Source: Actinernus sp. WN-2022 (taxonomy: Eukaryota; Cnidaria; Anthozoa; Actiniaria; Actinernidae). Taken from it: a stretch of DNA of 64,000 nucleotides. The notes below the pieces were generated by a model. The model ran no database searches, was not told the origin of the DNA, and saw only the letters and a list, made by a program, of their open reading frames with translations. How positions within the stretch are numbered: position 1 is the stretch's first letter; every line of letters starts with the position of its first letter. Location: NCBI GenBank assembly GCA_030867875.1, contig JAOWCC010000916.1, positions 434,001 to 498,000 of the forward strand. The letters run 5' to 3'. Positions 33,696-44,139 of this stretch are shown one piece after another. The position numbers were made by a program, and so were the translations under genes.

Positions 33696-36600
33696 CAGTG
33701 TAGCTAAACGCTTAAAGTTTTCTCCAGCATCGTTAAGACGTTATGACTGAAAACAAATACTGCAGATTTGACCTGCAGATAATTGTTCAGTTCTACATAA
33801 GTGGTAGAAGTGTGACAGGTAACTTAAGTTATAAGGGAGAAAACTTCAATGGGTATTTACACATGACATACACTACCATACCTAGACAAAGGAAATGAAA
33901 GAGGTGAAAAACTTGAACATTATGGCCGATGTTTAAAATTGAGCAGCGGTCACTATAATGACTCACGTGCTGACACAGGGAGCCCATGATGCTCAATATT
34001 TGTGAGCTTAAGGAAAATATTTCAGCATCACTGGGGCTATTTTTAAATATTTCGAATTCAGAGAGAGTATATAGTTACTTGTTCTCTTTCTTGGCCATGG
34101 GTAGTACACTTTTTGTGTGGGCTACCTGTGGTAGACCCAACTTGACAGCACATGGCTGTCAACTTGAGCTAAGTCTGTAGAGTGGATTCGCCATAGACAT
34201 AGGAAGAGAACAAAATCAGTGGAGTGATTGCAGAATACCCCAAAAATAAGCTCACTAATAATTCATTTTCTATACTTTTCCATACAAACCCTCTAAAAAC
34301 CTAACCCCAAATTAAAACCATTTTCGGTCCAAAATCAATCTTAGAATAAGTCTAAATACACTTGAAAGAAAAAATGAGAATTTAGCACAGTTTTTTAGCA
34401 ATATTTTGAAGGGAGAGGTATTCGTGGGGTATTCTGTAGTCAGGCCTATAGCCCACACATATACCCTATGGGTACATATTTTTTTAAATAGCTCCACTGA
34501 ATGATGCTGAAACTTCATCCCAATGACATAAATATTGAGTTTGGGCTTCCTTGCGATTCTGGGAGTCTTGCATAGAACATATTTGAATTCTGCACCTTGA
34601 CCAGGGTACCAGATATTCTAACTTATCGCACTCTCTAGTTTTAGCAGAAGAGTTCTCAAGGTATCACATATGTGTTATAGCCACTGAAATTTCCTCCCTG
34701 TCTATTTATCACATTTCTCCTTTAAAAGTTAATTCTACTTAAAGTCTATGTAACTAATTTGTGCAAATTACCGCAAGGTTTTCGTTTTGAATGACTTTTA
34801 TAAAACGACTTTACGACCACATCAGTGGTCTCATTTGAGTGGGCTCCTTGTGCTCTGTTGAGTGAGATCCTTCACACACAGTACACTGTACATGTGTTAA
34901 TTAAATTAACAACATTGGCTGCGGACTCGCACTAGAGTAACAATGATTTTTTTTAACTTGGTGTTATCGCTGCTGTAAACAATATTGCACCGCCGTACTG
35001 TCCTTTTTGAAGTGGCTAATACCGTGATAATTAACAAATAGATGTGCCAGCTGTACTACCTTTTGATGCACAAATGACGTCACAACGTCAAGACAAAAAG
35101 AAGTGCGCCATATGGCGTAACTGATGTATCTCTTCACGTTTTGGAGTCATCTGTGCATCTATGCAATATAAGAGGACAGATGCACGGCAGAATGGAATCT
35201 AGTTGTTTTATATGATAATAGCAAACTAAAAATAAATCTGAAAAGATGCAATCAAAACAAGTTGAGAAACAAACACCAACACTAAAATCACTGAAAACGC
35301 GGTTGTACACAAAAAACGGTAGCACCAAAAAAATATCGGTGTAAACACCAGTGTTACCCTCTAGTGTGACAACAGCCAATTCAATGTCCACACTGGGGGC
35401 ACCTAGCTAGTACATGATTAAGAAATTGTACAGGTATATACCGGTCACTTTATTTGATGAAACAAAAGTAGGAATTGGTTAACTGTGAAAGCAGTGTTCA
35501 TTCTAGGGCACTTTGAAAAAAAATTGTTTACGTGGGACACCTGTTCGCATCTGTACTCTAATATAAGTTCATAATATTTATAAACTCCATCATCTGCCAT
35601 AATTTTTCGATTGTTGTAGAAGGAATCTTGTACATTTCTAATTTCCAGTTTTAAAGCACATGCGCACACCATTGTTGCGTTTATATATTATAGACAGATA
35701 TCAGATTTTGTGCTCTGTTTTAATCAAGTTTTCGAAAAATTATCTCCTGTGAAACGACAAATGTCCTCAAATTTTAAACGCAATGGGACACTTCGTTTGA
35801 TTTCTAGAATGAACACTGAAAGTACAAGTATGTTGTGCAGTATGCAGCATTCGTTGTAAGATGTATTACTTTTACGTACATGTAAATTGTGTTAATAAAT
35901 GTACTTAATAAATAAGGAACAATCATGTGTGAATAGATATAGATATATACATTTGTAACATGAAATCCAAGAGGATATCAGGTTATCATTAAAAGTTCCT
36001 ATATACACACTCGTTAGATCTCGTAATTCTCTCAGCTGATCGGGCAACAATGGATATGAAACAGTTATGCAAATTATAGTACGTTCAATCTACAAACACT
36101 TTTACACTAATTATAACACTCTGCAATAATAATGTCAGAACACAGTACAGTATATGTATATAAGTGCTGATAGTTTCGCGAATGAAAACAACATAAGAAT
36201 AATTACAATTTCACTAGATGTCAACATAACTAAACATGTCCAATATCATACACATACATTGTATATCAGAAGTACTTCTGATTGTATATAATAACGTAGT
36301 CTGTAAAACCGCTTTCTTGCCTTATAAAATTAAAGCGGAAAGTTTTCATTATTCATAAATTAGATATAAAAGTGCATTATTTGGGACAATGTAAAATAAT
36401 GTAACGTTTAGGCCTGATTGAATTTGGCATATAATGTTTGAAAAATCTCAATAGCTATAGTGTGCCTTTAATTCCTCATTAAAGCTCACTGAGGGTTCCT
36501 TTTATAGTCTTTAAGTCAGATCATTACAGCCCATTTATTAGTAATCTTTAAGTGTTGGCAATAAAGATAACGAAAATTTATATTTTGGCAGGATTAAATT

Positions 36601-37341
36601 TGGCATTTAAAGATTACTAAATGCTGCAACAGTTTGTATTTAATTCGTCATTAAAGCTGATTAAAGGTTCATTTCTTTATCTTTAAGTCAGATTATTAAA
36701 GTCACATAAAGGCAATTTTTATACGTCTTTAAATAACACTGCTTAAATACTTCATCAAACAGGTTTAAGTCGCGTATTAAATACTAACAAAACTTGAGTT
36801 TCAGAGATTTAAGAATAACAGGAAATTCAACTTAATTGTTTCATTACTTGCTCTTTAAGTGACCTTTAAGCGTAATTAAATATGTTATTTTGTCCTGTGT
36901 ATGTCTCCAAAAACGAATTCACATACAGTATCTTAAATTTGCAGAAAAATCGAAGATCACATTTAGCCTGAAACAAGATCACACCTGACAAGACATCATA
37001 CAAGCTCTGATAAAAATGAGACATTGGACGGTTATGCAAGCATTAGCATTAAATCACGTACAACAGAATGACGCATTCAAAAAGGCTTCTGGGAGATTAT
37101 CATCATAACTGTAATGTTCGTGCATATGGAGAGGGGATTTAATGGTGGTACGCAAGCCCTCCAAGGAATCAGGCAAAGAAGCGCAATACTTCCTTCCTTG
37201 TGCTCACTGCTATGGCTTCTTCAAGGTGGATGCGGTTTGGAGACATCGCAAAACGTACTATGTAGAGTGAAGGAGCAAAAAACATCATCAGAAAGTAAAA
37301 CAGGAAACAAGAATGATCCTGCCCTCTCACGGAACAGAATA
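33696..37341. other. No recognisable gene over ~3.6 kb
   Basis: AT-rich sequence. The longest frames (35134-35391, 37114-37392) show no known domain. About 36,450-36,900 contains loosely repeated TTTAAGTCAGATTATTAAAG-type words. No hairpin, RNA or repeat I can defend. Confidence 0.5.
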
Positions 37342-37433
37342 GGCCCTTTTCAAAATCACGTGACCTTTTTGGTTACCGCGGACCAAATATAGTGCAGGCT
37401 CGTATCGGAAGGACAGCATTTTCAAAATGGCGG
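37342..37433 (+). repeat. Left terminal inverted repeat of the ISL2EU element
   Basis: About 92 bases, nearly identical to the complement of 54366-54457, running through CACGTGACCTTTTTGG, GCGGACCAAATATAGTGCAG and into CAAAATGGCGG. It contains the start codon of the left gene. Confidence 0.85.
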
Positions 37434-39424
37434 ACTCCCATTATGCCGCGAATCGGAGTAACTTTTCTTTAACGGAAGACGATATACCGGGAGCAAAATT
37501 GCCAAAGGAATCTCCCGAGGAATGCAATTGTTGGATGTTAAGACGCTGGATACAATGCAGAGGTGGTGGAACAACCGGAAAAAAGGCGGTCCTTGTTCAA
37601 AGGTAAAGCGTTGACAGTATGTCAAGTTGTGAGCTAAATTACAGTTTAAACTTAAGTTGAAGTTTATATTTTCGCTTCTTCTTGACGACAGTTTTAACCT
37701 TTTCGTTATCAACATTCTAGGGTGAAAGATTACATGAAGTTAAACCGCAAACTGGTCGACCCAGACGCAGGAATAAATACAATCAAAAAGAAAGCCCGCA
37801 TTGGTCTCTGTGATGACATCAGCCCAGAATCTAGATCTTTGAAGGGATTTCCCACAGAAGGGTATACAGATGACCTTTCCGATATCCCTAACATAGACTA
37901 TAACATGATTTGGAAGTTCATGGTCCAAAACGTTGCTGGAAAGGGAACCTCTACCGCAAAACCTTTAATTAAAGGATATAATTTCTTTAAATCTGGCCAT
38001 ATTGTTAAGTTGGAAAAACATAATAGAATCCTAAGTGAAGATGGATTGATTCATATCAGGGGAAGGATTTTGCCATCATGAAGAAAAATATTGTCTATAC
38101 TGCGTACATTACTTTAAAGGATAGTAAAGTTCTACGTGGCAAGTGCGGATGTCCTGCTGGTATTAAGGGACACTGTAATCATGTATCTGCTATGTTGTTC
38201 TTCCTTGAAGAAAGTTGTAAACAGAATGCAGAGAATAGGCCTTGTACATCCCAGCCATGTACTTGGAACAAACCGAGTAGGAAAAGGAAAGTAGATAACC
38301 TTCCCATTCATCAGGTGAAGTTCACAAAACATGAACATGGAAAAAAGAAAACAGTTGTAAGTCCAAGAAATGATGTGAGGGCCCTGCATCAGAGACATTT
38401 AAGTAGAACAGAACTCTGTGATTTCAGATGCAAACTTGAGAGCCTAGCAAGTAAAGGACAATATATTGGACTTTTACACATTTTACCAAGGAAAAGTACC
38501 CAGGAAGTGCTTGAAGACATCAATCATGATCATGATTAGTGTAAATTATCCAGTGACACTGAGACATCAACGCTTAATGGCGCTAAGAGTATTGGACAAG
38601 GAGATGCAATCATCTCGCCACCAAACGTCCATCCAGTAAGCATTGATGAGCTGAAAGGGCGTTGCAGTAGAATAAAAAGAAAACTTAATCTTGATAGAGA
38701 CCACATCAAGTTGATTGAAAGTGAAACTAGAGACCAATCAATGACAGCAGAAAGTAAATTGAAGTGGAATGATGCTAGGAAAGTGAGAATTACAGCATCA
38801 AAATGTAAGCGTGTTGCAACTATGAGAGAAACAACCTCTCCAAATATCGCACTACAAGAGATCTTGCATTACAAACAACCACATCAAACTAATTTGATGA
38901 GGGAGGGTCTTGAAAAGGAGCCAGAGATCATCAGTGAATACATAACTGAAAATGAAAGAAATGGTCATCCAGTAACTGTGACTAAAAGTGGATTTGTTGT
39001 TAGTGAAACTCGTGGATTTTTGGGAGCAAGCCCAGATGGTTTGGTCAATGATCCTTTGGGATCTCCTGCAGATGGGCTAATTGAAGTAAAGCATATATCA
39101 CTTCAAAGTGAAGAAACACTGAGAGATGCTTTAGTTAGAAAGGGAATCTGCAGATTGGTTAGGGATCCAGAGATAACTATCAATAGAAATCATCAATATT
39201 TCTTCCAAGTACAGCAGCAAATGTTTTGCATGCAGAAGGTCTGGACTGACTTTGTTGTTAAAGGTGGTACTGACATATACAAGGAGAGGGTATATTTTGA
39301 CAACATCTTCTGGAGTGACCTGTTGCCAAAATTAGAAAAAAAAATTGATAACATAATGTTACCTGGGCTTGCATATCCAAGAGTTAAGTATGGACTTAGT
39401 TGCTTTGAACTTAGGAGTGTCTGA
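37427..39424 (+). pseudogene. SAP-SWIM-YqaJ nuclease of the transposon
   Basis: Exon 1 (37427-37602) starts at the ATG inside the inverted repeat and encodes an SAP-like DNA-binding segment, RRWIQCRGGGTTGKKAVLVQ. A GTAAAG...TTCTAG intron (37603-37720) leads to exon 2, whose frame joins cleanly. A SWIM zinc finger follows near 38,140-38,200 (CGCPAGIKGHCNHVSAMLF). Then comes a YqaJ-type PD-(D/E)XK nuclease (GFLGASPDGLV, DGLIEVKHI, YFFQVQQQMF) ending at 39424. Two lesions are visible: a frameshift near 38,077 and an in-frame TAG at 38537-38539. YqaJ nucleases resemble lambda exonuclease, so the protein may process transposon ends. That role is inferred. Confidence 0.8.
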
Positions 39425-39478
39425 AGTCTAATGATAGTAGGGGGAATTATTTGAGCAAATAATGAATAGAAATTCAGA

Positions 39479-39761
39479 AATTCAGAAATTCACCCGAATC
39501 CACTTTCTGACGTCCTTGTGCAAGAAAAAAGTGATATCATTTTGACTCCGACTATACTACTAGGGTACTAAGGGTCATCCAAATTGTCACTAGACATTCT
39601 TGCACCTAAAAATCCAAACTTGATAACCTATTAGAGATATGATTAGCATATAGTTATATCGACGTTCTTCGCCCCGCAACATCCTTACACCTAAAAATCC
39701 AAACTTGAGTATCTGTTAGAGATATCCTAACGTATAGTTATACCGAAGAGAGAATGGCGAG
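39479..39761 (+). repeat. Left terminal inverted repeat of the PLV
   Basis: Matches the complement of 51945-52226 with few differences (for example GTGATATCAT versus GTGGTATCAT). It contains two tandem copies of a ~60-90-base module with CACCTAAAAATCCAAACTTG followed by TTAGAGATAT and a GTATAGTTATAC-like box. It ends inside the first 8 nt of the left gene (ATGGCGAG). Confidence 0.9.
39732..39743 (+). promoter_or_regulatory. Palindromic promoter box of the left terminal gene
   Basis: GTATAGTTATAC, an inverted repeat of GTATA around GT, lies 10 bases before the ATG at 39754. The same box, inverted, precedes the right terminal gene at 51952. Related boxes precede most other PLV genes. Confidence 0.5.
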
Positions 39762-41856
39762 GCCGCGTAGTGAGCCACTTCCACGGAGTCTAGCTCGAGA
39801 GGCAGGTGCTATTCTCGATGAGAGAGATGGAATGCTCGAGGGAGTGGAGATAGGCCGCCGTACTATTCGATGGCGCTTCTTCCAAGGTGTGGCAGGAGAT
39901 TTGACCCCTAGGATCATGGAAAAGTTAGTTGCAAAGGTAACCACCAGCTTCTACCTGCGCTACAGCTACACCTATCGCATTCGCAATGTCAACGACGGGC
40001 GTGTGATGCTGTTCTCCAAGACTGTCCCCGGCTCTCCATGGGTGAACATCCTAGGAGATGCAGAAGAGTGGATCAATAGCAAAGAGCTATCTCGATTGAA
40101 TCCCGACAACATCAATCGGCCAAATACCCAATGGGCCTTCGTGCGTTGGATCTACGTGGATGTCAAAGTTGTGATCGATCGTCAGCCTCTGTTGGGAACA
40201 GGCCCACTGCCCCAATGGCTTCGCCAGAAAAAAGGAATGCTTGCCCTTGATCGATATGGTGACAACCTATGTCTGTGGCGCTGCCTTGCCATGCATGAAG
40301 GAGCACGATCAGATAGGTGTTGCGTCACAGCTCGAAGACTTGCCCAGAACTTCTATCGCCTGACAGCGCCCACGCAAGACGTTCCCAGAACTTCCTTAGA
40401 CCAGCTGGAGGAAGTCGAGTTACACTTTGGAATCGGTATTCGGGTGTACGAACCTACAGAGGATGGCGCTTGGCATCTGACGCGGCATGCAGCCCACTAC
40501 AAGCGTACGATGACGATTGGGATATACGATGGACATGCCTTCTACATCAAGAACATCGACAAGATAGGCAGCATCTACGTATGCAACGATTGTAAGCAAC
40601 GGTTCACAAAAGCCTCGAACCTTCAACGCCACGCAGATCGTTGCAGTCGTGGCGAAACGAAGATTGTTTGCCCCGGAAAAGTAATCACAGTACCCCAGTC
40701 GGCATACGAAAAAGCCTTCTGGCCAGAGAGCGATTCTAACAAAGCCAGCAAAGTCGCTCTATGCTGGTTGAAACGCGAAGCCGAAAGGATTGGGCAACAC
40801 ATTCATCACGCAGCTTGTGGGCATGGTGGAGAGCATTGGATCGAAGGAGCGCCGGTCGACGGCTACGAACCTCTTTCGAAAACCATCTTCCAATTTCATG
40901 GATGCTATTTCCATGGCTGCCCGAAATGCTTCCCTAGGGAAAGGAGGCTCTATCGCAAGACCTGCGAAAGAACGGAGAGTCTACGTGAGGCAGGTTATGT
41001 AGTAGTGGAGGCTTGGGGTTGCTCTACAAAGAAGAAAAACAAGCCGGTTCCAACTCCAACGCAAACCGCCTATCCACATGCCATAGTTTACGATCTCGAT
41101 ACAACGAAAGGAAGACAACCAACGGACCGATTGACCATCGAAAACGTCCATGTCCCAATATCAGTATCAATTGCCGACACGTACGATCGAACGCCAACCC
41201 ACCTCTGTCGACGCGAGCCAAAAGAACTTGTAGCCGCCTTTGTCGAAGAACTCCAACGAAGAGCGAAAGCAATCCGAGAAGTCGTTGCGGAACGGTTCTG
41301 CCCCAAGACACCTGAATTCTCCTTTGACACCCTATCGAAGGCACAACGGATGAGAATCGACGAATGGATCAGCCAAGTTCCCGTATTGGGATTCAACTCT
41401 GGCAGGTATGACCTCAACCTGATCAGAAACTATTTCGTAGAATCTATTGCCGACACATGCGAGAAAGTCAGAGTAGCAAAGAAAGCCAACACCACTATGT
41501 TTCTCTTGACTCCCGATTTCCGTTTCCTCGATGTGATGAACTACCTTGGACCTGGAACTTCCTACGAACGTTGGATCACTGCCTATGGATGCGAGTTGCA
41601 AAAGAGTTTCTTTCCATATGAGTGGTTCGACTCTCCCGACAAGTTGGATCACGTTGGATTACCAGACTATCCAGAGTGGGGTTCGAAGTTGAAAAGAGAA
41701 CACCTACTATCTAGGTCAGAGTTCGAAGACTGCAAGCGCACCTTTCTCGACAAGGGAATGGAGACCTTTGCAGACTGGCTACGATACTACAACAACCTAG
41801 ACGTAGTTCCATTCCTAGAGGCACTCGAAAAGATGCGAGATTTCTATGTGAAATAG
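39754..41856 (+). CDS. polB: Protein-primed DNA polymerase B, exonuclease half only
   Basis: The 700-residue product starts inside the left inverted repeat. Around residues 169-176 (GDNLCLWR, C173) and 260-263 (GHAF) it resembles an OTU-type cysteine protease fold. A C2HC finger lies at C277, C280, H293, C297. Residues 380-392 (QFHGCYFHGCPKC) match the nuclease-like insert seen in related viral polymerases. The 3'-5' exonuclease follows: motif I YDLDT (D447, D449, where the second acid is usually Glu), motif II FNSGRYDLNLI (N548, D553), and motif III YYNNLDVVPF (D683). The frame stops 17 residues later. The palm motifs (SLYP, KxY, DTD) are absent, so it cannot polymerise DNA. Full-length relatives are expected to run several hundred residues longer. 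The 3' end overlaps the opposing gene. Confidence 0.8.
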   Translation: MARPRSEPLPRSLAREAGAILDERDGMLEGVEIGRRTIRWRFFQGVAGDLTPRIMEKLVAKVTTSFYLRYSYTYRIRNVNDGRVMLFSKTVPGSPWVNILGDAEEWINSKELSRLNPDNINRPNTQWAFVRWIYVDVKVVIDRQPLLGTGPLPQWLRQKKGMLALDRYGDNLCLWRCLAMHEGARSDRCCVTARRLAQNFYRLTAPTQDVPRTSLDQLEEVELHFGIGIRVYEPTEDGAWHLTRHAAHYKRTMTIGIYDGHAFYIKNIDKIGSIYVCNDCKQRFTKASNLQRHADRCSRGETKIVCPGKVITVPQSAYEKAFWPESDSNKASKVALCWLKREAERIGQHIHHAACGHGGEHWIEGAPVDGYEPLSKTIFQFHGCYFHGCPKCFPRERRLYRKTCERTESLREAGYVVVEAWGCSTKKKNKPVPTPTQTAYPHAIVYDLDTTKGRQPTDRLTIENVHVPISVSIADTYDRTPTHLCRREPKELVAAFVEELQRRAKAIREVVAERFCPKTPEFSFDTLSKAQRMRIDEWISQVPVLGFNSGRYDLNLIRNYFVESIADTCEKVRVAKKANTTMFLLTPDFRFLDVMNYLGPGTSYERWITAYGCELQKSFFPYEWFDSPDKLDHVGLPDYPEWGSKLKREHLLSRSEFEDCKRTFLDKGMETFADWLRYYNNLDVVPFLEALEKMRDFYVK

Positions 41857-42264
41857 GACGCTAGCTAGAGCTACAAGGCGACCTGCCTTAAGCGATAGTA
41901 GGCCAGTTGCAGCACTGATCTCGTTGCGGACTAGAGGGTCTTCTTGTAGATCTTTGATCAGGGCTTCTTGAGAATCTATTGGTACTAGGTAGGCAACTAG
42001 GCGGGTAGCTAGACGCGTCACGCCGTCGACTAAGCCTTTCGTTACTTGCTGAGCTAGGACGGCCTGATACCTCCTATACAACTTGTGTACTTCTTTCTCA
42101 GGAAGTCTAGAGATATCTCCTAGGGAAAAGTTCTTACCTAAGTATTCTTTCGTTACGCCTGTTGCGGCTAAGATCGAAAGTGATTCGCGATTGTCTGACG
42201 TAACGTCTAGGTCGGTTGGTGGTGGGTCCTCACCGAATATCTCGAGTATTTCCTTATCAGTCAT
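41815..42264 (-). CDS. Unrecognised PLV protein, 149 aa
   Basis: Starts at 42264, overlapping the ATPase stop by 8 nt, so it probably belongs to the capsid-ATPase transcription unit. The product is acidic at the N-terminus (EILEIFGEDPPPTDLDV) and then mostly helical, with a Leu/Val-rich region around residues 75-110. Its last ~14 codons are antisense to the truncated polymerase end. That suggests its own C-terminus was replaced by the deletion that removed the polymerase palm. No known domain. A TATAACATATT box precedes its ATG. Confidence 0.6.
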   Translation of the reverse strand: MTDKEILEIFGEDPPPTDLDVTSDNRESLSILAATGVTKEYLGKNFSLGDISRLPEKEVHKLYRRYQAVLAQQVTKGLVDGVTRLATRLVAYLVPIDSQEALIKDLQEDPLVRNEISAATGLLSLKAGRLVALASVLFHIEISHLFECL

Positions 42265-42877
42265 AATATGTTATAGGTGCTGGGAGCTCTAACACTACCT
42301 CGAAAGGATGGCGTAGACAGAAGCACATGCGAGCGAACTTATGGGATCCAAGTATCGTTCGTAACTCTTTACATTCTTGCGAGCCTCCATAATCCTCAAA
42401 TATCCTTTTGCCATCTACGGCCGATGCTGTATGAAATGCTACTACGATAGCTACGTTCTCACGGAAGGGTTTACATATGCTCGTTAGTTGTTGGGACAGC
42501 ACCCAAACGGAAAGCCCTATATGTCGTGCAGAAAAGGCTAAGTCCACTAGCTTGTCAGTTCGTTTCTTGACGTCCTTCGATGCGGCGCAATCATCGAGAA
42601 TCAATAGAGTATTGGTACCTGACCAAAATGTTGCGCAAATACTCAAAGTAGCATCGATGGCATCCTGCGGTGGTGACATGAGGAAGAAACGAGGATCTCG
42701 ATTTGCAAATCCACGATAAGTTTTGTTGTGGGCATACGTAGGACAAATCAGTACTATGTAATCGAACTTACCACGAAATGATCCACGAAGTTGTTCTATG
42801 AGGAACGCAGTCTTCCCACAATTCGTTGGACCGACTATGAGTGCGTTGAACGGTACGTGCTCTACGAGAGAATCCAT
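42257..42877 (-). CDS. Packaging ATPase (A32/FtsK-HerA type)
   Basis: 206 residues with Walker A GPTNCGKT at 16-23, Walker B LLILDD at 91-96 and a sensor-like VLSQQ at about 126-130. The small size and motif spacing match the genome-packaging ATPases of Polintons, virophages and nucleocytoviruses. These are related to poxvirus A32 and pump DNA into preformed capsids. The ATG overlaps the capsid gene stop as TAATG, indicating tight coupling to the major capsid gene, a conserved neighbourhood in these viruses. A GTATATTATAC box lies just upstream inside the capsid gene end. All catalytic motifs are intact. Confidence 0.85.
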   Translation of the reverse strand: MDSLVEHVPFNALIVGPTNCGKTAFLIEQLRGSFRGKFDYIVLICPTYAHNKTYRGFANRDPRFFLMSPPQDAIDATLSICATFWSGTNTLLILDDCAASKDVKKRTDKLVDLAFSARHIGLSVWVLSQQLTSICKPFRENVAIVVAFHTASAVDGKRIFEDYGGSQECKELRTILGSHKFARMCFCLRHPFEVVLELPAPITYYD

Positions 42878-44112
42878 TAGTATAATATACTCTGCAGAGA
42901 TCTGTTCAATATCGTGACCTGAGCATCCGCAAGGACATAGATGTGCATTTTCACATTTCCACTTCCCTTCGCAGTTCTATGTATGCGAATGTCGATGTCC
43001 TTTCCACTGCCGGTTTGTGTCAAGCCATCACCATGAACGGTGGAATCTTTTGCTGTGCGACAATCGATTAGGATAGCGAATCTATTTTCAAAGAACTTCT
43101 TTGGAGTCATGGAAGTATTGGGTGTACCAAACCAGCCTCTTGCAGCCTCCCAGAAATCTAGGGGAAGCATGCCGCTTGGAAAGAGTCTGTTGGGAATCCC
43201 GTTGACATCTACTTCTACCTTCAAAATATCTGGATTCGAGAATGATTCGCTATCTCGCGTGCCAATGGTAGGTGGATCTACGAATAGTAGAAGTAGTCCA
43301 GCAAAGGATCGTCGTGGAACATTGACGTTTTGAGATATCAAAGTATCGGATGCTTTAGCGAACTCTACTGTCTTGAAGTGAACAGCGTAGTTGTATAGGA
43401 ATGCAGTACCTATTTCGTATTTGTGAAGTGCACTACTAGCCAGCGTTCCGTCCCTGATTGCTTCGTATTCTAGTTGGATGTTGGTAAGTTGGTACGTACC
43501 TATCTTCGTCGTATCCGATCCAATTACGACCTCGTTGGCAGGCGCTAGAGTCAACTCGAATGTAATGGTATTTTCTAGGACATATGGATATAGAACTCCA
43601 TGTTGTGTCAGAATGTCGACATCTAATGGAATCCTATATTTGGAACCACATGCAGCTAGGAGCGCGTTGTCTGCAGCAGACGAAGTACTTGCGTCACCAG
43701 CTTTCGATCGTAGCTTGTTCGTGTTCTCTGATTGAATGCCTTGTTGTACTCTCGACTCTCTCTCCTGCGTAGATAGGTATACATCGGAGTACGTTTGTAG
43801 GAGGTCTGGCCTGCCAAGGTCTTCTACTGTTTCAGCTCCCATCCTACAGATTCTACGTATGACCAAGCAGCGTCCAATGTTCGAAACGACTCTGTTATTC
43901 CCATGTCCACCAGATAGTACGATGTCGCCCAATACCGCTAAGCTGCCAGGTACTAGTACTACACCTTCTGCTAGCTTTGGGACTTCTACATATAGAGTCT
44001 CACCTGGATTGGCAGATGATCGAGTGAAAGTTTTCCTATACAAGTCTCGCGGAGCCTTGAGTGCATGAGGCTCTCTTCGTGCTTGTGTGGGATCCAACTT
44101 TGATGAGATCAT
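42877..44112 (-). CDS. Major capsid protein (double jelly-roll)
   Basis: 411 residues when started at MISSKLD (44112). The upstream ATG at 44148 would read through the palindromic promoter, so I reject it. The sequence is beta-rich and includes IPLDVDILTQHGVLYPYVL and FELTLAPANEVVIGSDTTK, then LTNIQLEYEAI. These blocks recur in capsid-like proteins of Polinton-like elements in cnidarian genomes as I know them. Position supports the call: it lies directly upstream of the packaging ATPase and divergent from a membrane protein gene. It should form hexameric capsomers of an icosahedral shell. The frame is intact. The structure is inferred, not visible. Confidence 0.75.
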   Translation of the reverse strand: MISSKLDPTQARREPHALKAPRDLYRKTFTRSSANPGETLYVEVPKLAEGVVLVPGSLAVLGDIVLSGGHGNNRVVSNIGRCLVIRRICRMGAETVEDLGRPDLLQTYSDVYLSTQERESRVQQGIQSENTNKLRSKAGDASTSSAADNALLAACGSKYRIPLDVDILTQHGVLYPYVLENTITFELTLAPANEVVIGSDTTKIGTYQLTNIQLEYEAIRDGTLASSALHKYEIGTAFLYNYAVHFKTVEFAKASDTLISQNVNVPRRSFAGLLLLFVDPPTIGTRDSESFSNPDILKVEVDVNGIPNRLFPSGMLPLDFWEAARGWFGTPNTSMTPKKFFENRFAILIDCRTAKDSTVHGDGLTQTGSGKDIDIRIHRTAKGSGNVKMHIYVLADAQVTILNRSLQSILY

Positions 44113-44119
44113 GTTGAAT

Positions 44120-44139
44120 ATAACTATATATATAGTTAT
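44120..44139. promoter_or_regulatory. Palindromic bidirectional promoter
   Basis: A perfect 20-bp palindrome, ATAACTATATATATAGTTAT, lies between the divergent start codons at 44112 and 44138 and overlaps the AT of the second. It is enclosed by a wider inverted repeat, CATGTT...AACATG. Only 25 bases separate the two genes, so the same symmetrical element must serve both. Confidence 0.6.
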
